From contig NZ_CP029254.1 of the NCBI RefSeq assembly GCF_003122365.1, positions 682,001-746,000 of the forward strand: a stretch of DNA of 64,000 nucleotides, given 5' to 3'. Source of the DNA: Streptomyces spongiicola (lineage in GTDB: Bacteria; Actinomycetota; Actinomycetes; Streptomycetales; Streptomycetaceae). Each line of letters opens with the position of its first letter. The first letter of the stretch is position 1. The notes below the pieces were generated by a model. That model saw only the letters and a list, made by a program, of their open reading frames with translations, searched no databases and had not been told where the DNA came from. This document shows positions 15,956 to 25,877 of this stretch, one piece after another. Both the position numbers and the translations under genes were made by a program.

Positions 15956-18900
15956 TCAGCCGGCCAGGCAGGACGGGCCGAGCAGCACCTTCAGGTCGCC
16001 GAACAGTGCGGGATCGGGCTGGACCCGGTGCCGGTCGAGACGGAGCACGGTGGTCTTGCGGGCGCCCTGGAGCTTGATCCGCACCTCCGTGTTGCCCCGG
16101 TGGTGGCCGAGGATCTCGCCGAGCCGGCTGACCATGGGCGGGGTGACCTTCACCGTCGGAATGGTGATCACCACGGGTGCGTTGGTGCCCGCCGACGACA
16201 GGTCGGGGACCATCAGCTCCATCGCGACCAGCCGCGGGACGTCCTCGCGCTTGTCGAGCCTGCCCTTCACGAAGACGACCGTGTCCTCGACCAGCTGGGT
16301 GGAGACCAGCTGGTAGGTCGCCGGGAAGAACATGCACTCGATGGAGCCCGCCAGGTCCTCGACGGTGGCGATCGCCCAGGCGTTGCCCTGCTTGGTCATC
16401 TTCCGCTGGAGGCCCGAGATGATCCCGCCGATGGTGACGACCGCGCCGTCGGCGTGCTCACCGCCGGTGAGCTGGGCGATGGCCGCGTCGGTCTTGTCGC
16501 TGAGGACGTGCTCGATACCGAAGAGCGGGTGGTCGGAGACGTACAGGCCGAGCATCTCCCGCTCCTGGGCGAGCAGATAGGACTTCTCCCACTCCACGTC
16601 GGAGAACTCGACGTCGAGTCCGAAGCCCGGCTCACCGCCCGGCTCGTCGCTCATCCCGCCGAAGAGGTCGAACTGGCCCTCGGCCTCCTTGCGCTTGACC
16701 GCCACCACGTTGTCGATCATCGGTTCGTGCTGGGCGACCAGGCCCTTGCGGGTGTGGCCCATCTCGTCGAAGGCGCCGGCCTTGATGAGCGACTCGACGG
16801 TCCGCTTGTTGCAGACGACCGCCTCGACCTTGTCCAGGAAGTCCGGGAAGGTGGCGTACTTCCCCTTGGCCTTGCGGCACTTGATGATCGAGTCGACGAC
16901 GTTCTGCCCGACGTTCCGGACGGCCGTGAGGCCGAAGAGGATCACGTCGTCGCCCTGGGCCGCGAAGTTCGGCTCCGACTCGTTCACGTTGGGCGGCAGG
17001 ACCTTGATGCCCATGCGGCGGCACTCGTTGAGATAGACGGCGGACTTGTCCTTGTCGTCCTTGACCGAGGTGAGCAGGGCCGCCATGTACTCGGCCGGAT
17101 GGTTGGCCTTGAGGAAGGCGGTCCAGTACGAGACGAGGCCGTAGGCGGCGGAGTGGGCCTTGTTGAAGGCGTACCCGGCGAAGGGGACCAGCACGTCCCA
17201 CAGCGCCTGGATCGCCTCGTCGCTGTAGTCGTTCCCGCGGGCGCCCGCCTGGAAGATCGTGAAGTTCTTCGCCAGTTCCTCGGGCTTCTTCTTGCCCATG
17301 ACGCGGCGGAGGATGTCGGCCTCGCCGAGCGAGTACCCGGCGATGATCTGGGCGGCCTTCTGCACCTGCTCCTGGTAGACGATCAGGCCGTAGGTGACGT
17401 CCAGGACCTCCGTGAGCGGCTGCTCCAGCTCGGGATGGATCGGGGTGATCTCCTGCTGGCCGTTCTTGCGCAGCGCGTAGTTGGTGTGCGAGTTCATGCC
17501 CATCGGGCCCGGCCGGTAGAGGGCCGACACGGCGGAGATGTCCTCGAAGTTGTCGGGCTTCATCAGCCGCAGCAGCGAGCGCATGGGGCCGCCGTCGAAC
17601 TGGAACACGCCGAGGGTGTCGCCGCGCTGCAGCAGCTCGAACGTCGTGGGGTCGTCGAGCGGCAGGCTCAGGAGGTCGATGTCGATCCCCTTGTTGGCCT
17701 TCACCATCTTGACGGCGTCGTCCATGATCGTGAGGTTGCGCAGGCCCAGGAAGTCCATCTTCAGCAAACCGAGCGACTCGCAGCTCGGGTAGTCCCACTG
17801 TGTGATGGTGACGCCGTCGGTGTGCCTCACCCACACCGGGACGTGGTCGGTGATGGTCTCGCTGGACATGATCACGCCGGCGGCGTGCACGCCCATCTGC
17901 CGGACCAGTCCCTCCACACCGCGGGCGGTGTCGATGACCTTCTTGACGTCCGGCTCGTTCTCGTACATCCCGCGGATCTCGCCGGCCTCGCCGTAGCGCG
18001 GGTGCTGGGGGTCGAGGATGCCGGAGAGCGGGATGCCCTTGCCGAGGACGTCGGCGGGCATGGCCTTGGTGAGCCGGTCGCCCATCGCGTACGGGTAGCC
18101 GAGCACCCGGGCGGAGTCCTTGATCGCGTTCTTGGCCTTGATGGTGCCGTAGGTGCCGATCATGGCGACCTTGTCGGCGCCGTACTTCTCCGTCACGTAC
18201 CTGATCACCTCGACGCGCCTGCGCTCGTCGAAGTCGATGTCGACATCGGGCATCGAGATGCGCTCGGGGTTGAGGAACCGCTCGAAGATCAGGCCGTGCG
18301 GGATGGGGTCGAGGTCGGTGATGCCCATGGCGTACGCCACGATCGAGCCCGCCGCGGAACCCCGTCCGGGGCCGACGGCGATGCCCTGGTTCTTGGCCCA
18401 CATGATGAAGTCGGCGACGACGAGGAAGTAGCCCGGGAAGCCCATCGAGATGATGGTGTCCATCTCGTACTCGACCTGCTGCATGCGGTCGTCCGGGATC
18501 CCGTCGGGGAAGCGCCGGTGCATGCCGCGCATGGTCTCCTCGCGGAACCAGGAGACCTCCGTGTGCCCCTCGGGGATGTCGAACCTCGGCATCAGGTCGC
18601 GCTTCTCGAACATCCCGGCCGTGTCGACCTGCTCCGCGACCAGCAGGGTGTTGCGGCAGCCCTCCTGCCAGGCGTCGGAGGCGTCGATCGCGTACATCTC
18701 GTCGGTCGACTTCAGGTAGTAGCCGGTGCCGTCGAACTTGAAGCGGTCCGGGTCCGAGAGGTTCTTGCCGGTCTGGATGCACAGCAGCGCGTCATGGGCG
18801 CCGGCCTCGTGGGCGTACGTGTAGTGCGAGTCGTTGGTGACCAGCGGCGGGATGCCGAGCTTGCGGCCGATCTCCAGCAGCCCGTCGCGGACGCGGCGCT

Positions 18901-19495
18901 CGATCTCGATGCCGTGGTCCATCAGCTCCAGGAAGTACCGGTCCTTGCCGAAGATGTCCTGGTACTCGGCCGCCGACTTCAGGGCCTCGTCGAACTGGCC
19001 GAGGCGCAGCCTGGTCTGGAGCTCGCCCGAGGGGCAGCCGGTGGAGGCGATCAGGCCCTCGGACCACTTGGAGATCGTCTCCTTGTCCATCCGCGGCCAC
19101 TTCTGGAGCCAGCCCTCGGCGTACGCGTCCGAGGAGAGGCGGAAGAGGTTGTGCAGACCCGTCGCGTTCGCCGCCCAGATCGTCTTGTGGGTGTAACCGC
19201 CGGAACCGGACACGTCGTCCCGCTTCTGGTGCGGCTGCCCCCACTGGATCTTCCGCTTGTTCCGCCGCGACTCGGGGGCGACATAGGCCTCGATGCCGAT
19301 GATCGGGGTGATCCCGGCCTTCTGCGCGGAGTGGAAGAAGTCGTAGGCGCCGTGCAGGTTGCCGTGATCGCTCATGGCGATGTGCGTCATGCCCATCTCG
19401 TTGCAGGCGTCGAACATGTCCTTGAGCCGCGCGGCACCGTCCAGCAGCGAGTACTGGGTGTGGACGTGAAGGTGCGTGAAAGGCGGCTTGGTCAC
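15956..19495 (-). CDS. dnaE: DNA polymerase III alpha subunit
   Basis: 1179 residues from GTG 19495 (VTKPPFTHLHVHTQYSLLDG), with GGAGG eight bases upstream. The open frame continues into repeat DNA, but that extension has no family features. The PHP domain begins with HVHTQYS near residue 9. The catalytic palm carries GPGRGSAAGS and MPDVDIDFDE at residues 415-424, with the metal-binding Asp pair. The C-terminal OB-fold region includes VVTIGGIISGLQRKMTKQGNAWA. This is the replicative alpha subunit; its length is the usual one for DnaE1. It is monocistronic. Confidence 0.97.
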   Translation of the reverse strand: MTKPPFTHLHVHTQYSLLDGAARLKDMFDACNEMGMTHIAMSDHGNLHGAYDFFHSAQKAGITPIIGIEAYVAPESRRNKRKIQWGQPHQKRDDVSGSGGYTHKTIWAANATGLHNLFRLSSDAYAEGWLQKWPRMDKETISKWSEGLIASTGCPSGELQTRLRLGQFDEALKSAAEYQDIFGKDRYFLELMDHGIEIERRVRDGLLEIGRKLGIPPLVTNDSHYTYAHEAGAHDALLCIQTGKNLSDPDRFKFDGTGYYLKSTDEMYAIDASDAWQEGCRNTLLVAEQVDTAGMFEKRDLMPRFDIPEGHTEVSWFREETMRGMHRRFPDGIPDDRMQQVEYEMDTIISMGFPGYFLVVADFIMWAKNQGIAVGPGRGSAAGSIVAYAMGITDLDPIPHGLIFERFLNPERISMPDVDIDFDERRRVEVIRYVTEKYGADKVAMIGTYGTIKAKNAIKDSARVLGYPYAMGDRLTKAMPADVLGKGIPLSGILDPQHPRYGEAGEIRGMYENEPDVKKVIDTARGVEGLVRQMGVHAAGVIMSSETITDHVPVWVRHTDGVTITQWDYPSCESLGLLKMDFLGLRNLTIMDDAVKMVKANKGIDIDLLSLPLDDPTTFELLQRGDTLGVFQFDGGPMRSLLRLMKPDNFEDISAVSALYRPGPMGMNSHTNYALRKNGQQEITPIHPELEQPLTEVLDVTYGLIVYQEQVQKAAQIIAGYSLGEADILRRVMGKKKPEELAKNFTIFQAGARGNDYSDEAIQALWDVLVPFAGYAFNKAHSAAYGLVSYWTAFLKANHPAEYMAALLTSVKDDKDKSAVYLNECRRMGIKVLPPNVNESEPNFAAQGDDVILFGLTAVRNVGQNVVDSIIKCRKAKGKYATFPDFLDKVEAVVCNKRTVESLIKAGAFDEMGHTRKGLVAQHEPMIDNVVAVKRKEAEGQFDLFGGMSDEPGGEPGFGLDVEFSDVEWEKSYLLAQEREMLGLYVSDHPLFGIEHVLSDKTDAAIAQLTGGEHADGAVVTIGGIISGLQRKMTKQGNAWAIATVEDLAGSIECMFFPATYQLVSTQLVEDTVVFVKGRLDKREDVPRLVAMELMVPDLSSAGTNAPVVITIPTVKVTPPMVSRLGEILGHHRGNTEVRIKLQGARKTTVLRLDRHRVQPDPALFGDLKVLLGPSCLAG

Positions 19496-19590
19496 GGCGG
19501 GAGGCCTCCAGGACGGTCCGGTTCGACAGCGTGGAAGTCTATGCCTCCGCACCGACAGAAGGCGGCCGGGTGCCCCGGCCGGCGGGGAGT

Positions 19591-19690
19591 GGCGGGCGGA
19601 CGCGCCGGACACCCGAAGGCCCGAGGGCGGGCGGACGCGCCGGACACCCGAAGGCCCGAGGGCGGGCGGACGCGCCGGACACCCGAAGGC
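19591..19690. repeat. 35-bp tandem repeat upstream of dnaE
   Basis: Units beginning GGCGGGCGGACGCGCCGG start at 19591, 19626 and 19661, giving a 35-base period and just under three copies without mismatches. The unit is not a multiple of three and crosses frames, so it is non-coding. It lies in the 293-base dnaE/19789 divergent gap where promoters of both genes are expected. Confidence 0.92.
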
Positions 19691-19788
19691 ACGGAGTGCC
19701 CCGCGCGCCCGGGCACTCCGCACTACCGTCGTGCGTTGACCCGGGCGGACACCCGTCCCCCACCTGACGCACCAGGAGGCACCCAGCG

Positions 19789-21114
19789 ATGTCGGTCCAC
19801 CAGCCCCCGGCCGGCGAGCGCGGCGAGGAGATCCTCGCCGTGTTCGGCACCGCCTTCGGCGAGCTCCTGGCCGCCGACCCGGCCGCGTTCCGGGTGAAGT
19901 TCCGCAAGATGGCGGCCTCGGCCTTCGCCTTCTACCGGGGCTCGGCGAGCCTGTTCTACGCCGACCTGGAGCGCGAGCAGCACTCCGGCCCGTACCTGGA
20001 CGACCGCACCGGCCGGGTCTGGATCCACGGCGATCTGCACGCCGAGAACTTCGGCACCTACATGGACTCCAACGGACGGCTGATCTTCAACGTCAACGAC
20101 TTCGACGAGGCGTACGTGGGCCCCTTCACCTGGGACCTCAAGCGGCTCTCCGCCTCGCTGGCACTGATCGGCTACACCAAGGCGCTCAGCGACGAGCAGA
20201 TCACCGGGCTGGTACGGGTCTTCGCCGCCGCCTACCGCGAGCGCGTCCACGCACTGGCCACCGGCGCGAAGAACGACGAGGTGCCGCCCTTCACCCTGGA
20301 CACCGCGGAGGGCCCGCTGCTGGAGGCGCTGCACAGCGCCCGCTCGCTCACCCGCTTCGGGCTGCTGGACTCGATGACCGAGATCCGCGACTTCGAACGG
20401 CGCTTCGCCGGGGGCGGCGGGGCGGTCGAGCTGGACGCGGCGACCCGCTACAAGGTGCTGGCGGCGTTCGACGGCTATCTGGAGACCCTGCCCGAGTCCA
20501 GCCTCGACCGGCCCGACTCGTACCGGGTGAAGGACGTGGTCGGGCGGCGCGGCATCGGCATCGGCTCCGCCGGCCTGCCGTCGTACAACATCCTGCTGGA
20601 GGGCAACAGCGACGCCCTGGAGAACGACGTCGTGATCTATCTGAAGCAGGCGCAGACCCCGGCGGTGTCCCGGCACGTCACGGACGAGCGGGTGCGGAGC
20701 TACTTCCACCACGAGGGGCACCGTACGGTGATCTCGCAGCGCGCCCTCCAGGCGCACGCGGACCCGTGGCTGGGCTGGACGGAGCTGGACGGCTCGGGTC
20801 AGCTGGTCGCCGAGGTCTCCCCGTACGCGGTGGACCTGGACTGGTCGGACATCGACGACCCGGAGGAGATCGCCGCGGTCGTCGCCGACCTCGGCCGGGC
20901 GACGGCGGCCATGCACGCGGCGGCGGACGACGAGAGCGGCCACGCCCTGGTGCCCTTCTGCACCGAGCGGGCCATCGACGCGGCGATCGCGGCGGACGAG
21001 GACGGCTTCGGGGAACTCCTGGTGGACTTCGCGCACGACTACGGCGCCCGGGCCCGCGCCGACCACCAGATCTTCGTGGACCTGTTCCGCAACGGCAGGA
21101 TCCCCGGGCTGTAG
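19789..21114 (+). CDS. DUF2252 family protein (kinase-like fold)
   Basis: 441 residues from ATG 19789, preceded by CAGGAGG. HGDLHAENFG at residues 80-89 and NDFDEA at 103-108 correspond to the catalytic and metal-binding loops of phosphotransferase-like kinases. FYRGSASLFYADL and GIGSAGLPSYNILLEG are further DUF2252 signatures. No substrate is established for the family, so phosphotransfer is an inference from the motifs. It is a single gene divergent from dnaE. Confidence 0.9.
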   Translation: MSVHQPPAGERGEEILAVFGTAFGELLAADPAAFRVKFRKMAASAFAFYRGSASLFYADLEREQHSGPYLDDRTGRVWIHGDLHAENFGTYMDSNGRLIFNVNDFDEAYVGPFTWDLKRLSASLALIGYTKALSDEQITGLVRVFAAAYRERVHALATGAKNDEVPPFTLDTAEGPLLEALHSARSLTRFGLLDSMTEIRDFERRFAGGGGAVELDAATRYKVLAAFDGYLETLPESSLDRPDSYRVKDVVGRRGIGIGSAGLPSYNILLEGNSDALENDVVIYLKQAQTPAVSRHVTDERVRSYFHHEGHRTVISQRALQAHADPWLGWTELDGSGQLVAEVSPYAVDLDWSDIDDPEEIAAVVADLGRATAAMHAAADDESGHALVPFCTERAIDAAIAADEDGFGELLVDFAHDYGARARADHQIFVDLFRNGRIPGL

Positions 21115-21397
21115 CCGGCCGGTCACGCGCGGGAGGGCGGGGCCGCGGGCAGGCACACGCCGGTACGCCGGTACGCCGGTACGGCCAGCCCCTTCGGAGC
21201 GTGGCCGCGGGATCCCGGTCACCGCGGGATCCCGTTCACCGCGCAGTGCCGTACCGCTCGCCGCCGAAGACGGGAAGGCCGGATCCTTAGGGGCCTCCTA
21301 CCGAACGGCATGGCACACTCCAGACGATGCCCGGATTCCCCGCGGGCCCCGCCGGGGAGCCGGAGTCGCAGAGGACGTTCACCCAGTCAGGAGCCCC
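21115..21397. other. Gap with small repeats
   Basis: Contains three adjacent GCCGGTAC units near 21160-21183 and two copies of CCGCGGGATCCCG near 21206-21237. The second element includes the palindrome CGGGATCCCG and could form a terminator for the upstream gene. No gene is supported. Confidence 0.5.
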
Positions 21398-22078
21398 GTG
21401 CACATAGGCGAGACCCGCCTCAGAGGGCTGCGGGCGGCGGTCTTCACGGCATTCGCCGTGACGCTGTCCGTGGCCTCCCATGTGCTGCTCTCCGGGGTGC
21501 CGCTGCCGGTGCCGGCCGTCGCGGCGGTCGCCGGCGGAGTGTTCCTCGTCACGTACGCCCTGGCGGGCCGGGAGCGTGGGTACGGGCCCATAGCGGCCGT
21601 GCTGGTCCCCCTGGAGCTGGCGGCGGACACGGTCTTCACGGCCGGCCAGCACGTCTGCTACGGCGCCGCGGGCGGGCCCGTCGCCGGTTCGCTCCGGGCG
21701 GTCGGGGTAGACGTCTTCTGCGGCGGCGCCGCCGGGACGCGGCTGCCCGGAGTGGCGGCGGCCGACGGCCGGCTCGCCGCGCTGGTCGACTCCCCCGACC
21801 CGCATGTTCCCTGGCTGCTGCTGGCGGCCCATGTCTCCGTCGGACTGGCCGCCGCGGCCTGGCTGCGCCGCGGCGAGTCGGCGCTCGCGGGTCTGCTCCG
21901 CGCGGCGGCCCTGGCCGCGTTCCGGCCGCTGCTGATCGCCGTCGCGGTCGTCCGCCGGCGCACCGCCGCCCGTCCCCCGACGCGGGTGGCGGCCCGCCCG
22001 TCCACCGCACGCGCCCATCACTTCGTGCACTCCGTGCGACGCAGGGGACCGCCTCGGCCGGCTGCGGCTCCCGTCTGA
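21398..22078 (+). CDS. Hypothetical membrane protein
   Basis: 226 residues from GTG 21398 after AGGAG. Predicted membrane segments: LRAAVFTAFAVTLSVASHVLL, VPAVAAVAGGVFLVTYALAG, IAAVLVPLELAADTVFTAGQHVCY and WLLLAAHVSVGLAAAAWLRR, with a further one around residues 163-180. The C-terminal 50 residues are Arg/Pro-rich and cytoplasmic. Two short Cys-containing stretches (HVCYG, DVFCGG) lie in or near loops. It precedes a DsbA-like gene by 69 bases on the same strand, which hints at a redox or envelope link, but nothing proves it. Confidence 0.72.
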   Translation: MHIGETRLRGLRAAVFTAFAVTLSVASHVLLSGVPLPVPAVAAVAGGVFLVTYALAGRERGYGPIAAVLVPLELAADTVFTAGQHVCYGAAGGPVAGSLRAVGVDVFCGGAAGTRLPGVAAADGRLAALVDSPDPHVPWLLLAAHVSVGLAAAAWLRRGESALAGLLRAAALAAFRPLLIAVAVVRRRTAARPPTRVAARPSTARAHHFVHSVRRRGPPRPAAAPV

Positions 22079-22147
22079 GGCCCGGCACGTCACCGCACGG
22101 CCTCTTCCCCGCCCTTCCCACGGACTTCCACCCGGAGAGAACAAGTC

Positions 22148-22960
22148 ATGAGTGCACGAAACAGCCGCGCCAACAAGGCCGCCGCCCGCGAGCGTCTGCG
22201 TCTGGAGCGCGAACGCCAGGCGAAGAAGGACAGGATCAGGCGGCAGCTCGTCGTCGCCGCCTCGACCGTCGCGGTCCTGGCGGCCGCCGGCGGCATCGGC
22301 TACGCCGTCATGCAGGCCAACAAGCCCTCGGCCTGGGAGGCGGCGAAGGACGCGAAGGTCGTCGAGCCCCGGAACACCGAGGGTGAGAACGGCACCACGG
22401 TCGTCGTCGGCAAGCCGGCCGCCGAGAAGACCCTGGAGGTCTACGAGGACTCGCGCTGCCCGGTCTGCGCGACGTTCGAGCAGGCGGTCGGCGAGACCAT
22501 GAAGAAGGACGTGGACGCGGGCAAGTACAAGCTGCGGTACGTCGGCGCGACGTTCATCGACAACAGCGACAACGGCGAGGGTTCCAAGAACGCCCTCTCC
22601 GCCCTCGGCGCCGCGCTCGACGTGAGCCCCGAGGCGTTCCTGGACTTCAAGGCGGCGCTCTACTCCGAGAAGTTCCACCCGGCGGAGAGCGAGGACAAGT
22701 TCGCCGAGGACGCGTACCTGCTGGAGGTCGCCGACTCGGTGGACGCGCTGAAGAACAACGCCGAGTTCAGGAAGAACGTCGAGAACGGCACCTTCGACGC
22801 CTGGGCGCTGAAGATGTCCGAGACGTTCGACGACAGCGGGGTGACCGGCACGCCGACCCTGAGGATGGACGGCAAGAAGGTGGTCGCGGAGGGCAGCGAG
22901 AACGCGCCCATGACGGCCGAGCAGTTCAACGCCGCGGTCGACAAGGCTCTCAAGGGCTGA
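22148..22960 (+). CDS. Membrane-anchored DsbA-like thioredoxin-fold protein
   Basis: 270 residues. A basic cytoplasmic start of about 32 residues is followed by one membrane segment (residues 33-54). An extracellular DsbA-type thioredoxin domain comes next, with the active site Cys104-Pro-Val-Cys107 in YEDSRCPVCATFE. GVTGTPTLRMDGKKV is the cis-Pro loop. The family forms, reduces or isomerises disulfides in secreted proteins; the direction cannot be decided from sequence. A strong terminator follows at 22987. Confidence 0.92.
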   Translation: MSARNSRANKAAARERLRLERERQAKKDRIRRQLVVAASTVAVLAAAGGIGYAVMQANKPSAWEAAKDAKVVEPRNTEGENGTTVVVGKPAAEKTLEVYEDSRCPVCATFEQAVGETMKKDVDAGKYKLRYVGATFIDNSDNGEGSKNALSALGAALDVSPEAFLDFKAALYSEKFHPAESEDKFAEDAYLLEVADSVDALKNNAEFRKNVENGTFDAWALKMSETFDDSGVTGTPTLRMDGKKVVAEGSENAPMTAEQFNAAVDKALKG

Positions 22961-22986
22961 CGCCGCACCGCAGCGGACTCGGACGT

Positions 22987-23020
22987 GGGCCGTGCGCCGG
23001 GACTTCCCGGCGCACGGCCC
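22987..23020 (+). terminator. Terminator hairpin after the DsbA-like gene
   Basis: A perfect 15-bp stem (GGGCCGTGCGCCGGG) with loop ACTT, 27 bases after the stop codon. Confidence 0.88.
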
Positions 23021-23299
23021 ACTCGCCGTAGCAGCCCCGGTACAGACGGCCGGAGCGGGCCGCGTCCGGGCCCACCGCCTCCCGGCAGGACCCGACGCCC
23101 GCAGCCAGCCCGTCAGCCGTCTGTGCCGCCCACCGCCCGCCGCCCGCCGCCCGCAGTCAGCCTCAGCCGTCAGCCGTCAGCCGTCTGCTTCCGGGCCGCC
23201 CCCGCCGGGTGGCGGACGGGCGGACAGTCGGGATCCGGCAGGCGAACTTTCCTGAATTCGCCTGCCAGTTCGCACTACCGGTCAGTAGTCTGACCGCCC
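23021..23299. other. Gap upstream of the phosphatase gene
   Basis: Contains CCGCCCGCCG and CAGCCGT runs (about 23125-23190). Just before the start codon lie two overlapping inverted repeats: ACTAC-CGGTCA-GTAGT (23274-23289) and GGTCA-GTAGTC-TGACC (23280-23295). Placed immediately upstream of the GTG at 23300 they could be an operator. No gene is seen. Confidence 0.45.
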
Positions 23300-25000
23300 G
23301 TGACCAGTAGACTCACCTCATCCCCCAGCCGCCGCTCGGTCGTCAAGGCCGCCGCCGCCACCGCCGCCGCCACCGCCGCCGCCACCGCCGCCGCCACCGC
23401 CGCCGCCACCGCCGTCGCCACCGCCGCCGTCCCCGCGCTCGCGGCCTCCTCCCCCGCCTTCGCCTCGGAACAGGGCACGGCCTTCCGCCACGGGGTCGCC
23501 TCGGGCGACCCGCTCCCCGACGGCGTACTGCTGTGGACCCGTGTCACCCCGTCCCCCGACGCACTGCCCGGCTCCGGCAAGGGCCCCGCCGCCGAGGTGG
23601 GTTGGGAGATCGCCGAGGACCAGGGCTTCACCAGGGTCGTCGCAGGCGGGCTCGCCACGACCACCGCGGCCGCCGACCACACCGTCAAGGTCGACGTCAG
23701 GGGCCTGCGCCCGGCGACCGCCTACTACTTCCGCTTCGCCTCCGGCGGCAACGTGTCCGCGACCGGCCGTACCCGGACCGCGCCCGCGGCGGACGCCGCC
23801 GCGCCGGGGGTGCGCTTCGGCGTGGTGTCCTGCGCCAACTGGGAGTCCGGGTACTTCGCCGCGTACCGCCATCTCGCGGCCCGCGCCGACCTGGACGCGG
23901 TCCTGCACCTCGGCGACTACATCTACGAGTACGGCACCGGCAGCTACCCCGCGGACAAGTACGTGGTGCGCCGGCACGAGCCCGCCCACGAGATCACGAC
24001 GCTCTCCGACTACCGAGCCCGGCACGGCACGTACAAGACCGACCCCGACCTCCAGGCGATGCACGCCGCCCATCCGCTCGTCGCGATCTGGGACGACCAC
24101 GAGATCGCCAACGACGCCTGGTCCGGCGGCGCGCAGAACCACACTCCCGGCACCGAGGGCGACTACGCGGCCCGGGCCGCCGCGGCGAAGCAGGCCTACT
24201 TCGAGTGGATGCCGGTGCGCACCTCCACGGAGGGCACGGTCTACCGCCGGCTGCGCTTCGGCAGGCTGGCCGATCTGCATCTGCTGGACCTGCGGTCCTT
24301 CCGCTCCGAGCAGGCGTCGGTGGGCAGCGGCAGGGTCGACGACCCGGAGCGCACGATCACCGGCCGGGCCCAGCTCGACTGGCTGAAGGCGGGCCTGGCG
24401 TCCTCCGACGCCGCCTGGAAGCTCGTCGGCACCTCGGTGATGATCTCACCGGTGGCCTTCGGTTCCGTACCCGCCCATCTGCTGGGGCCGATAGCCGGAC
24501 TGCTCGGGCTGCCGCGGGAGGGGCTCGCGGTCAACGTGGACCAGTGGGACGGCTACACCGACGACCGGAGGGAACTGCTGAGGCATCTGACCGACCGGGG
24601 GATCGAGAACACCGTCTTCCTCACCGGCGACATCCACATGGCGTGGGCCAACGACGTGCCGGTCACGGCGGCCACGTACCCGGTTTCGAGGTCGGCGGCG
24701 ACCGAGTTCGTGGTGACGTCGGTGACCTCCGACAACCTCGACGACATCCTGCGTGTCGCCCCCGGCACGGTGTCCCTGGTGGCGGCCACCGCCGTCAGGG
24801 CCGCCAACCGCCATGTGAAGTGGCTCGACATGGACCACCACGGCTACGGCGTGCTGGACGTGACCGCCGAGCGCTCGCAGATGGACTACTACACCCTCTC
24901 CGACCGGACGCGACAGGACGCCTCCGCGGTCTGGGCGCGCTCGTACCGGACGCTGAGCGGCACCCAGCAGGTCGAGCGCGTCAGCCGGCCGGTGCGCTGA
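23300..25000 (+). CDS. PhoD-family alkaline phosphatase/phosphodiesterase, Tat-exported
   Basis: 566 residues from GTG 23300. The N-terminus carries the twin-arginine motif SRRSVVKAA, then a hydrophobic stretch made of Ala/Thr repeats ([12 protein letters not shown], residues 18-43), ending in [13 protein letters not shown] with a cleavage site near residue 56. The mature part has the PhoD N-terminal Ig-like domain ([20 protein letters not shown]). The metallophosphatase core follows: [38 protein letters not shown] and [10 protein letters not shown]. These Asp/His motifs bind Fe/Ca in PhoD. It should release phosphate from phosphomono- and diesters outside the cell. Confidence 0.93.
   Translation: MTSRLTSSPSRRSVVKAAAATAAATAAATAAATAAATAVATAAVPALAASSPAFASEQGTAFRHGVASGDPLPDGVLLWTRVTPSPDALPGSGKGPAAEVGWEIAEDQGFTRVVAGGLATTTAAADHTVKVDVRGLRPATAYYFRFASGGNVSATGRTRTAPAADAAAPGVRFGVVSCANWESGYFAAYRHLAARADLDAVLHLGDYIYEYGTGSYPADKYVVRRHEPAHEITTLSDYRARHGTYKTDPDLQAMHAAHPLVAIWDDHEIANDAWSGGAQNHTPGTEGDYAARAAAAKQAYFEWMPVRTSTEGTVYRRLRFGRLADLHLLDLRSFRSEQASVGSGRVDDPERTITGRAQLDWLKAGLASSDAAWKLVGTSVMISPVAFGSVPAHLLGPIAGLLGLPREGLAVNVDQWDGYTDDRRELLRHLTDRGIENTVFLTGDIHMAWANDVPVTAATYPVSRSAATEFVVTSVTSDNLDDILRVAPGTVSLVAATAVRAANRHVKWLDMDHHGYGVLDVTAERSQMDYYTLSDRTRQDASAVWARSYRTLSGTQQVERVSRPVR
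23341..23428. repeat. GCC/ACC repeat inside the phosphatase signal peptide
   Basis: A 12-base unit GCCGCCGCCACC (one-base phase variants) is repeated about six times. It encodes the Ala/Thr run between the twin-arginine motif and the cleavage region. Confidence 0.85.
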
Positions 25001-25263
25001 AGCCCACCCTGACCGTGCGGGACCCTGCGGCCGGCCCGCCCCCGCGCTCCCGGGGCCCGGGGCCCGGCCGCTCCCCGCCCCGGAGGTCCGGGGCCATTCG
25101 GCCCGGAGTCCCTCCGGTTCCCGCCTCCGGTTCGAGGGGTCCTCACAGCACCCGGAAGGCCCGGTGCCGGCCGCACCGCCCCGGGGCCCGGGGGCCGGAG
25201 GCCGGAGGCCGGGGGCCGGCCGCCTCCCTCGCCGTCACCGTTACCACCGCGACGGTCCCTCGG
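25001..25263. other. Convergent gap, G/C-rich
   Basis: Between the phosphatase (plus) and the hydrolase (minus). It holds GGCCCGGGGCCCGG and four GGCCGGAG/GGCCGGGG units near 25190-25222 that can fold back. Termination in both directions is expected here, but no single clean hairpin stands out. Confidence 0.4.
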
Positions 25264-25854
25264 CTACGCGGGATCCGCCGGCTCCTCGAGCGTCTCCAGA
25301 AAGCCGAGCGCCACGCGCCACGTCCGGCCCGCCGCCTCCTCGTCGTGGTCGGGGAGGCCGGGGTCGGTGTACAGATGCCCCGCACCGGGGTAGCGGTGGA
25401 CCTCGACGTCCGCCCCGGCCCTGCCCATCCGCAGGTACCAGGCGGTGAGCCAGTCGTGCGGCTCGAACGGGTCCGGATCGGCGACGTGCAGTTGTACGGG
25501 CAGGTCCTGCGCGTACGCGTGCTCCGCGATATCGGAGGTGCCGTGCAGCAGCAGGAGCCCGCGGGCCCTCACGTCGCCGAGGGCGAGGTTCTGGGCGACG
25601 GCGGCGCCCAGCGAGAACCCCGCGTACACGAGCCCGCGCTCGGAGTGCGGTGCGGCGGCGGCGATCGCCCGCCTCAGCAGCTCGTCCACTCCGACCTCGT
25701 CCTGGTACGCCCTGCCCTCCTCCTCACTGGAGTGCACCCGGCCGTCGAACAGGTCCGGGGTCCACACCCGGTGGCCTGCCGCTCGCAGCCGCCCGGCGGC
25801 GGCGGGCACGGCGGGGCGCAGGCCGTGCGCCGAATGGAAAAGCATGATGTCCAT
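25264..25854 (-). CDS. Dienelactone hydrolase family protein
   Basis: 196 residues, an alpha/beta hydrolase. The nucleophile elbow is YAGFSLGAAVA with Ser81, where classical dienelactone hydrolases carry Cys. The general base is His160 in YPGAGHLYTDPG. PDLFDGRVHSSEEEG after strand three is characteristic of the DLH family. Without the catalytic Cys, true dienelactone activity is unlikely, and esterase activity is the more probable role. The gene diverges from the MscS gene, with 23 bases between starts. Confidence 0.86.
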   Translation of the reverse strand: MDIMLFHSAHGLRPAVPAAAGRLRAAGHRVWTPDLFDGRVHSSEEEGRAYQDEVGVDELLRRAIAAAAPHSERGLVYAGFSLGAAVAQNLALGDVRARGLLLLHGTSDIAEHAYAQDLPVQLHVADPDPFEPHDWLTAWYLRMGRAGADVEVHRYPGAGHLYTDPGLPDHDEEAAGRTWRVALGFLETLEEPADPA

Positions 25855-25877
25855 CCGGTCAGGTTACGTTCGAGGGC

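Noticed and set aside
15809..19897. Open frame of 1362 codons antisense to dnaE
   Set aside because: It is the mirror of dnaE codon bias; dnaE itself has full family motifs.
23274..23295. Overlapping dyads before the phosphatase gene as a PhoP operator
   Set aside because: They are inverted repeats without the GTTCACC-type direct repeats of Streptomyces PHO boxes; left as unspecific dyads.
25264..25854. Annotation as true carboxymethylenebutenolidase
   Set aside because: The catalytic Cys of that enzyme is Ser81 here; only the broader family name is kept.
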